DNA from: Glaciecola sp. 33A
GTDB taxonomy: Bacteria; Pseudomonadota; Gammaproteobacteria; Enterobacterales; Alteromonadaceae
Direction of reading: 5' to 3'
DNA: 64,000 nt
NCBI RefSeq assembly: GCF_002836745.1
Contig: NZ_PJAR01000038.1
Span: 1-64,000, forward strand
The notes under the pieces are model-generated. The model had not been told where the DNA came from, made no database searches, and saw only the letters and a list, made by a program, of their open reading frames with translations. Below, one piece after another: positions 8,820-14,542 of the stretch (position 1 is its first letter; every line of letters starts with the position of its first letter). The translations under genes were made by a program, and so were the position numbers.

Positions 8820-9539
8820 ATGCAAGAACAACAACCCAGTTTTCTAATTAATCCCAATATTAAAGCTGAAATAATTCAGATCGGGGAAGAGAGAACACCA
8901 ATCATCATAATCGATGACCTAGCAGTCGATAATAAAGATGTAATCAATTATGCCTGCACCACAAGTAAATTTACTAATGACCTTGCAACATTTTATCCTG
9001 GTATACGTTCCCCACTGCCACAACCTTACGTCATCACTATTCTGCAGGCTGTTTATCGAGGAATTTGTCAGGTCTACCAAGTGCCCATAGAGTTAAAGCT
9101 CATACCACTCAATCAGAGTTACTCATTGTTGACTAAAGCACAAAGTGAACTACACCTCTTACAATGCATGCCACATTTTGACACCAGCAAAGCCTATCAT
9201 TTTGCTGTGTTACATTATTTAAATTCAGGAAGCCATGGAAATACCGGTTTTTTTCGTCATATTCCCACAGGCTATGAAAGAATTAGTGATAGCCGCAGCG
9301 AACATTATGTCAGTTCGGCGAAGGCATTCATCGCTGAAAACGGCGACCCAATGCAGAAATACGTGACCTGTTCAGATAAGCACTATGAGCTTTACCACGA
9401 AGTTGAATACAAACCAAACCGGCTAATTATCTATCCTGGGAATTTATTACATTCAACTATTGTTGACATTGATACTGACATTAATTCGGACCCAAAAAGT
9501 GGTCGTTTGACCGCAAATATGTTTATTGATTTCCAATGA
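8820..9539 (+). CDS. DUF6445-like protein with 2OG-Fe(II)-oxygenase-like residues
   Basis: 239 residues, resembling the DUF6445 family that accompanies halogenase/SapC/TonB receptor loci. I see an oxygenase-like pattern: HFD at 119-121 (HxD), a distal His at 211 (GNLLHSTIVD) and Arg229 in SGRLTANMF, spaced as in prolyl-4-hydroxylase-type double-stranded beta helices where Arg binds 2-oxoglutarate. The body also has NTGFFRH (141-147), typical of the GG(T)xF-type strand in such folds. No signal peptide. Family assignment is from recognition; the enzymatic activity is my inference and untested. Confidence 0.75.
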   Translation: MQEQQPSFLINPNIKAEIIQIGEERTPIIIIDDLAVDNKDVINYACTTSKFTNDLATFYPGIRSPLPQPYVITILQAVYRGICQVYQVPIELKLIPLNQSYSLLTKAQSELHLLQCMPHFDTSKAYHFAVLHYLNSGSHGNTGFFRHIPTGYERISDSRSEHYVSSAKAFIAENGDPMQKYVTCSDKHYELYHEVEYKPNRLIIYPGNLLHSTIVDIDTDINSDPKSGRLTANMFIDFQ

Positions 9540-9786
9540 ATGCAAATTAGTAAGTCAAGTAAACATAGCCTTCCCTGATAGTGCTTTAGCTCTGCCTTAA
9601 CTGTTTTAAAGTCCACTTGAGCGCTTTAAAAGTTCACTTAGTCTAGTTTAAGTTGATCACAATTACTTCTCCTTATAATCTCAAATGTGAATATAAAGTA
9701 AACATAACGTAAACGTAACGTAATTACTTGTTAACGTATTGCGGTGCAAATTTATAAATAACTAGATAGTTATATAGGAATGAACA
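9540..9786. promoter_or_regulatory. Promoter region of the surface lipoprotein gene, with repeated sites
   Basis: It contains an AGCGCT palindrome (9620-9625) shared with the receptor promoter, and three units with an 11-bp period (GTAAACATAAC 9698-9708, GTAAACGTAAC 9709-9719, GTAATTACTTG 9720-9730). Direct repeats with an 11-bp period are typical targets of winged-helix response regulators. A TTATAAAT stretch at 9752-9759 could serve as -10. No terminator is visible after the DUF6445 gene. Confidence 0.35.
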
Positions 9787-12465
9787 ATGAAAGCTAGTAC
9801 ACACGGATTCAAATTAAAAAGGCTAGTCTTGATCACAGGACTGGTATTCGGAATGGCGGCATGTGGAAATGACGATCTAGCGCCGCCTCCGTCTCCGCCG
9901 GCTGCCAACAATGCGCCAGTAGTAAGCAGCACTGGAATAACCACAGCAAATGAAGACCAAGTATACACTTATACTTTCGCTGCAAGGGATGCTGACGCAG
10001 ATGCATTGACTCTTGCAGCAACAACGTTGCCAGCATGGTTAGTATTTGATCCTGCTACTGGCGTTCTTTCTGGTACTCCTTTAAGCGCGGATGTCGGTAA
10101 TCACGATGTTACGTTAACTGTTACCGATGGCACTGATACGTCATCTGAGTCGTTTACCATTGTGGTCACCGCTGCGCCAGACCAAGTTGCGCCGATTTTT
10201 ACTAGTACTGGAATTGTCGCGGGCATGGTCGGTTCTGCTTATTCCTACACAGCCACTGCAGAAGATGATAATTTTGATGATCTGACTTTCTCTGCTTCAG
10301 TCGTGCCAGCGTGGGCTGCGTTTGATGTAGCTACCGCTATTCTATCGGGTACACCTGATATCGCAGGTGATTACGACGTAGAATTAATGGTCAGTGATGG
10401 CACTGATGCAGCGACACAAATGTTTACTATTACTGTTGCTACAGCCAATGTAGAAACCTTGGAGCTTAGCGTATTTGAAAATGCTGAGTTACCTGAATGG
10501 GCAGCTTGGACTGACAATGGCGGCCCAACAACTATATTTACAGTTCCCGGTGATGCTGACCGTGACCAAGCTATGAAGTTTGGCCCACTAACTAAACCAA
10601 GTGTAGCAGGCTTTATTGCCCGTGCAGGTGGAAGTAGTACAGCTGTTAACGGCGTACCTTTCGATGCATCTGGTATCGTCTCTAACGGTCAGATTACATT
10701 CGAGTTACAGCTGCTAGCAGATACAACTGCGCCTAATAATGGTTGGTTCTTTAAAGTTGAGTCTGGCAGTGGTGCGAACGCAGTTGAAGTTCCGTTATCG
10801 AGCAGTGTTGAAAGTCATTCAGCGCCAGCATTGAACACTTGGCAAACATATACATTCCCACTTTCATCGCTTAGCGGCGGTAGCTTAAATTTTAGTGGAA
10901 TCGATATATTTATGGTATTCCCAAGCTACGGCGAAGCGGCTGGTGCAGAGTATCTTATCGACAACTTCAAGATAGTTAGTGTTGAGGGGGGCGGTGACAC
11001 AGGTGGCGGAGATGGCGCAGTTACCGATTTTGAAGGTGCAATTGAGTCGTATTCCTTTTCTGATTTTGAAGGCGGTGTAGCAAGCGTTATTGCTAATCCG
11101 GACGCTTCTGGCATTAACCCTAGCGCGCAGGTTGGTCAAATGGTTAAGAACGCGGGTCAGGACTATGCAGGCAGTACATTAACTCTAGGCAGCGCTGTTG
11201 ATATTCCAGCGGACGCCGTGATTACGATGAAAGTATGGTCATCGCGAGCAGTTCCTGTGTTGTTTAAACTTGAGGGTGGACCCGTAGGCGAAATAACGGC
11301 AACGCATGGTGGTTCAGGTTGGGAAGAGTTAAGTTTCGACTTTACCGGTGTCTCAGGTGCAGGCAATACCGGCGTCACTCTGATCTTTGACAATGGCACA
11401 GTTGGTGATGCAGCGAATGATGCAGCAAACTGGACTTTCTACTTTGACGACATTATATTCCCAGTTGATGATGGTGGCGGCGAAGTTGGTGACACCACAG
11501 TTACCGATTTTGAAGGTGCAATTGAGTCGTATTCCTTCTCTGATTTTGAAGGCGGTGTAGCAAGCGTTATTGCTAATCCGGACGCTTCTGGTATTAACCC
11601 TAGCGCGCAGGTTGGTCAAATGGTTAAAAACGCGGGTCAGAATTATGCAGGCAGTACATTAACTCTAGACAGCGCTATTGATATTCCAGCGGACGCCATG
11701 ATTACGATGAAAGTATGGTCATCGCGAGTAGTTCCTGTATTGTTTAAACTTGAAGGTGGACCCGTAGGCGAAATAACGGCAGCGCATGGTGGTTCGGGTT
11801 GGGAAGAGTTAAGTTTCGACTTTACCGGTATCTCAGGTGCAGGCAATACCGGCGTCACTCTGATCTTTGACAATGGCACAGTTGGTGATGCAGCGAATGA
11901 TGCAGCAAACTGGACTTTCTACTTTGACGACATCACATTCCCTGGAACCGCTGGCAGCGCTGAGCCGCCTGTTACCCTGAGCACCTTAGGTTTTGATTTT
12001 GAGCCTGATGGGAACACCGGTACGTGGACCGTATTTGAAGATACTACCGCGCCATTAGAGTTTGTGGCTAACCCTGATATGACGGGTGCAAATACGTCAG
12101 CAACGGTTGCTAAATTTACTGCACCTGTTGGTGCTGCAAACTATGCAGGAACAGAAACTGAGTCTGCTCCAACCTTTACGCTGGACGCGACTAATTCAAT
12201 TGTGCGTATTATGGTGTGGAAAACGACGATTAGTGATGTTGGTATTAAGTTTGCTAATGCAGCAGGCGGAGCTCAAGGAGAGCTTAAAATATCTAATACA
12301 GTGGTTAATGCTTGGGAAGAAATGACCTTTGATTTATCGGGTAATATCGGTCTTGGTGATACTTCTGACCTTGTTGATGTTGTCGTATTCCCTGATTTCA
12401 TTGCGGGCGAGAGAACCGTAGAAAGTGTTGTTTATTTCGATAACATCACCTTTAGCGCTAATTAA
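9787..12465 (+). CDS. Large surface lipoprotein with Ig-like and tandem duplicated modules
   Basis: 892 residues. A lipoprotein signal ends in the lipobox GMAAC (Cys26), followed by a Pro-rich spacer. Two putative Ig (He_PIG) domains follow at about 40-128 and 130-218, each with the SGTP motif. A module of about 170 residues (about 223-398) resembles carbohydrate-binding beta-sandwich domains attached to glycosidases. Then come two nearly identical modules of 160-residue period and a diverged third at the C terminus, all ending in YFDxITF-like strands. No catalytic domain is recognised, so a cell-surface glycan-binding or adhesin role is inferred, consistent with the adjacent TonB receptor. 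Acidic composition suits an extracellular marine protein. Confidence 0.8.
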   Translation: MKASTHGFKLKRLVLITGLVFGMAACGNDDLAPPPSPPAANNAPVVSSTGITTANEDQVYTYTFAARDADADALTLAATTLPAWLVFDPATGVLSGTPLSADVGNHDVTLTVTDGTDTSSESFTIVVTAAPDQVAPIFTSTGIVAGMVGSAYSYTATAEDDNFDDLTFSASVVPAWAAFDVATAILSGTPDIAGDYDVELMVSDGTDAATQMFTITVATANVETLELSVFENAELPEWAAWTDNGGPTTIFTVPGDADRDQAMKFGPLTKPSVAGFIARAGGSSTAVNGVPFDASGIVSNGQITFELQLLADTTAPNNGWFFKVESGSGANAVEVPLSSSVESHSAPALNTWQTYTFPLSSLSGGSLNFSGIDIFMVFPSYGEAAGAEYLIDNFKIVSVEGGGDTGGGDGAVTDFEGAIESYSFSDFEGGVASVIANPDASGINPSAQVGQMVKNAGQDYAGSTLTLGSAVDIPADAVITMKVWSSRAVPVLFKLEGGPVGEITATHGGSGWEELSFDFTGVSGAGNTGVTLIFDNGTVGDAANDAANWTFYFDDIIFPVDDGGGEVGDTTVTDFEGAIESYSFSDFEGGVASVIANPDASGINPSAQVGQMVKNAGQNYAGSTLTLDSAIDIPADAMITMKVWSSRVVPVLFKLEGGPVGEITAAHGGSGWEELSFDFTGISGAGNTGVTLIFDNGTVGDAANDAANWTFYFDDITFPGTAGSAEPPVTLSTLGFDFEPDGNTGTWTVFEDTTAPLEFVANPDMTGANTSATVAKFTAPVGAANYAGTETESAPTFTLDATNSIVRIMVWKTTISDVGIKFANAAGGAQGELKISNTVVNAWEEMTFDLSGNIGLGDTSDLVDVVVFPDFIAGERTVESVVYFDNITFSAN
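11018..11942 (+). repeat. Tandem 480-bp coding duplication
   Basis: Bases 11018-11462 recur at 11498-11942 with 480-bp spacing. Reading the two copies side by side I count 16 differences in about 445 bp (about 96% identity), all of them transitions. The copies encode modules 1 and 2 of the lipoprotein. The module after them is homologous but far more diverged. Confidence 0.95.
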
Positions 12466-12489
12466 TAAAAATTTGTTTTATTAACGGTA

Positions 12490-12519
12490 GTAGGCTATTT
12501 CTTCATTGAGATAGCCTAC
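12490..12519 (+). other. Hairpin after the lipoprotein gene
   Basis: Perfect 9-bp inverted repeat GTAGGCTAT / ATAGCCTAC (12490-12498, 12511-12519) with a 12-base loop, 24 bases after the stop codon and directly before the terminator. It may protect the mRNA 3' end. Confidence 0.5.
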
Positions 12520-12525
12520 CTGTTC

Positions 12526-12556
12526 AAAACCCACTGTCAGGTGGGTTTTTATTTTT
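12526..12556 (+). terminator. Rho-independent terminator after the lipoprotein gene
   Basis: 9-bp perfect stem AAAACCCAC / GTGGGTTTT with a 6-base loop, followed by TTTATTTTTA. Classic intrinsic terminator. Confidence 0.85.
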
Positions 12557-12911
12557 AGATAAACGTCGTTCCTTAATTTTACCTCTACTTTTGTGCGCAT
12601 AGAACATGAACCACCTTCTCTATTAGCCACTAGCGTCGCCATATTAATCATTTCCAAATATAAGTGTCGTCCATTTCATACAATAAATTATCTAATAGTT
12701 ACATGTACTTACTCGTTTATTCATAAAAACTATTTTTTATGCGTTGCAGAAAAGAAACACATTAGCTTACATGTAATACGAAATTTTGGTGCCGATTAAC
12801 TTAACTATATGAAATATAGATAGAAATTAAAACTGGCATAGATTCTGATATGACTGTTCTGAGAGAACATTACTTCTCACCAACTTTTACTGTAACTGGA
12901 GATTTATTACT
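12557..12911. other. Intergenic region before the EF-hand protein
   Basis: About 355 AT-rich bases. A 68-codon frame at 12593-12799 has no ribosome-binding site or recognisable protein features and is judged noise. No RNA gene or repeat recognised. The EF-hand gene's promoter should lie in the last 100 bases. Confidence 0.4.
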
Positions 12912-13157
12912 ATGAGTACTAAACGCAATATATTTTTATCTATCGCGGCTTTGGCCTTCACATTAGCCCTTACTTCAACAAGTGTATTCTCAAATGAGGA
13001 CTTGTTTAAAACATTAGATAGCGATGCTGATGGCATGATTTCTAAAACAGAAGCGGGATCTCATGAGGTACTCAATGAGTTATTCGATTCCCTGGATAGC
13101 AATGCTGATGGTTTTATTAGTCCCGACGAGTTTTTAGTTGCTAATCTAGACAAATAA
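12912..13157 (+). CDS. Small secreted EF-hand calcium-binding protein
   Basis: 81 residues: a signal peptide (1-28, ending SVFS-N) followed by two complete EF-hand loops, DSDADGMISKTE (about 37-48) and DSNADGFISPDE (about 62-73), each with the D-x-D/N-x-D-G-x-I-x-x-x-E ligand pattern. A periplasmic calcium-binding or calcium-sensing protein is the straightforward reading; the partner is unknown. GGAG at 12898-12901 lies 10 bases before the ATG. The gene stands alone between its own promoter region and a short terminator. Confidence 0.85.
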   Translation: MSTKRNIFLSIAALAFTLALTSTSVFSNEDLFKTLDSDADGMISKTEAGSHEVLNELFDSLDSNADGFISPDEFLVANLDK

Positions 13158-13202
13158 TTTTTAAAAGACGCAGTTGATGTAACATAAAAATCCCTGTTTT
13201 TG

Positions 13203-13228
13203 CCTCATGGATGAGGTTTCCTTTTTGA
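13203..13228 (+). terminator. Probable terminator after the EF-hand gene
   Basis: Short GC-rich stem CCTCA / TGAGG (13203-13216) with a 4-base loop, followed by TTTCCTTTTT. The stem is short, so this is moderately supported. Confidence 0.5.
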
Positions 13229-13849
13229 CTATACCCTTCTTTACTTTGTTATCAGTTATCTCCCCGTGACGAAAGTCGAAGTTAACAAATTTGCCTTTGT
13301 GGTGAGAACCTCCCTATTTTCATTTTTTTATAAGTCTTTCCACATGCACGTTGCCCACATAATTAATAACTGACTGAGGGCTGTATTTTGACATTATTTA
13401 TTTTTGCTAGAGTGCTATGTTAAATTGCTTTATTTGATGCCCAAGTTGATAGCATCAAACAAATTGCTAAACGTGTTTGTTTAATTGAAAGGTCGAATGA
13501 ATCGATCATTTAGCTTAGCCAGCAAGCACTAAGCACTATTTCTGATCCCTATGTTAATGCAACGCACTGGGGGTGCTTTATAATAGGTTACAAAGCGGCT
13601 TAGCTGATGCCCTAATAGTCGCGGTTGGCGTAAAGTTAGAGACCAATGCAGTGTGCGTATTATTAGCGTAAATAGTCTACATTTGAAGGAGTTGACAAAC
13701 CAAGCTAAGATACGCACATCGCAGTTACCTGAACTATGACCATAGACCAAAATCTTCTAGTAAGAAATCGATCAAATCCTGTTTTTTTTGACTTCGATCA
13801 AGTAACATTCACCGCTCTAAAATTACCGTCAATAAATAAGGTTGTGCCA
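13229..13849. other. Long intergenic region before the small membrane protein
   Basis: About 620 bases without a supported gene. TTGACA hexamers at 13388-13393 and 13692-13697 are possible -35 elements, but I cannot pair either with a convincing -10 at 16-18 bp. The region is long enough for a small RNA; I see no strong terminator hairpin that would define one. Confidence 0.35.
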
Positions 13850-13978
13850 ATGAGTGATGATACTGAATTTAAAGAGGTTTTTAACGGCTGGTATGTGGTA
13901 GGTATTTTGGTTACTCTGCTTGCACTCCCTCTCATGCATATAATCTCTGGTTGGTATGTATTCTTTTTCAGCAATTAA
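13850..13978 (+). CDS. Small single-pass membrane protein, unknown
   Basis: 42 residues: an acidic N terminus (MSDDTEFKEVF) and one long hydrophobic segment of about 28 residues running to the C terminus. The frame is open further upstream to 13736, but AAGG at 13838-13841 lies eight bases before the ATG at 13850, and the upstream residues look non-coding, so I take 13850 as the start. It ends 18 bases before apt on the same strand and may be cotranscribed. No family recognised. Confidence 0.5.
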   Translation: MSDDTEFKEVFNGWYVVGILVTLLALPLMHIISGWYVFFFSN

Positions 13979-13996
13979 CCTGTTTTAGGTAGCTAA

Positions 13997-14533
13997 GTGA
14001 CAATTGAACTAATCAAATCTGCAATAACCACAATCCCTGATTATCCAAAGAAAGGGATCATGTTTCGTGATGTAACAAGCATACTGCAAGACCATGAAGC
14101 CTTTACCGCATGTATCGAGCAATTGAAATCTCAATTTAATGGAATGACTTTTGAAAAAATAGTTGGCACCGAAGCCAGAGGGTTCTTTTTTGGTGCGCCA
14201 TTAGCATTAGAAATGGGCATTGGTTTTGTCCCAGTTAGAAAACCTGGAAAGCTACCCAGAGAGGTAATTTCCGAAACTTATGAGCTCGAGTACGGTACTG
14301 ATACATTAGAAATTCATACCGATGCTATTTTACCCGGTGAAAGAGTACTGATGATTGATGACTTGTTAGCTACAGGTGGCACTATGGTTGCTACTGCTAA
14401 CTTGATCCGTCGTTTAGGTGGCATTACTGAACATGCCGGTTTTGTCATATCATTGCCTGAAATTGGCGGTGATAAAAAGCTAAAAGAACATGGTGTAACA
14501 CCATTTAGTTTAATTGAATTTGAAGGTGAGTAA
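13997..14533 (+). CDS. apt: Adenine phosphoribosyltransferase
   Basis: 178 residues. Converts adenine and PRPP to AMP and pyrophosphate in cytoplasmic purine salvage. The type I phosphoribosyltransferase PRPP-binding motif [13 protein letters not shown] is at about 115-127. [12 protein letters not shown] (about 59-70) and VRKPGKLP (about 77-84) are signature stretches of Apt. Full length for the family. Start is GTG at 13997, the only suitable start before the conserved [13 protein letters not shown]. The gene precedes dnaX by nine bases, an arrangement common in gammaproteobacteria. Confidence 0.97.
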   Translation: MTIELIKSAITTIPDYPKKGIMFRDVTSILQDHEAFTACIEQLKSQFNGMTFEKIVGTEARGFFFGAPLALEMGIGFVPVRKPGKLPREVISETYELEYGTDTLEIHTDAILPGERVLMIDDLLATGGTMVATANLIRRLGGITEHAGFVISLPEIGGDKKLKEHGVTPFSLIEFEGE

Positions 14534-14542
14534 TTAATTACT

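Noticed and set aside
11018-11942. Mobile-element origin of the 480-bp duplication
   Set aside because: No terminal inverted repeats, target duplications or transposase; the units match protein modules exactly, so unequal recombination is simpler.
12593-12799. 68-codon frame after the lipoprotein terminator
   Set aside because: Cys/Ile/Tyr-rich noise-like translation of AT-rich DNA, without ribosome site or family.
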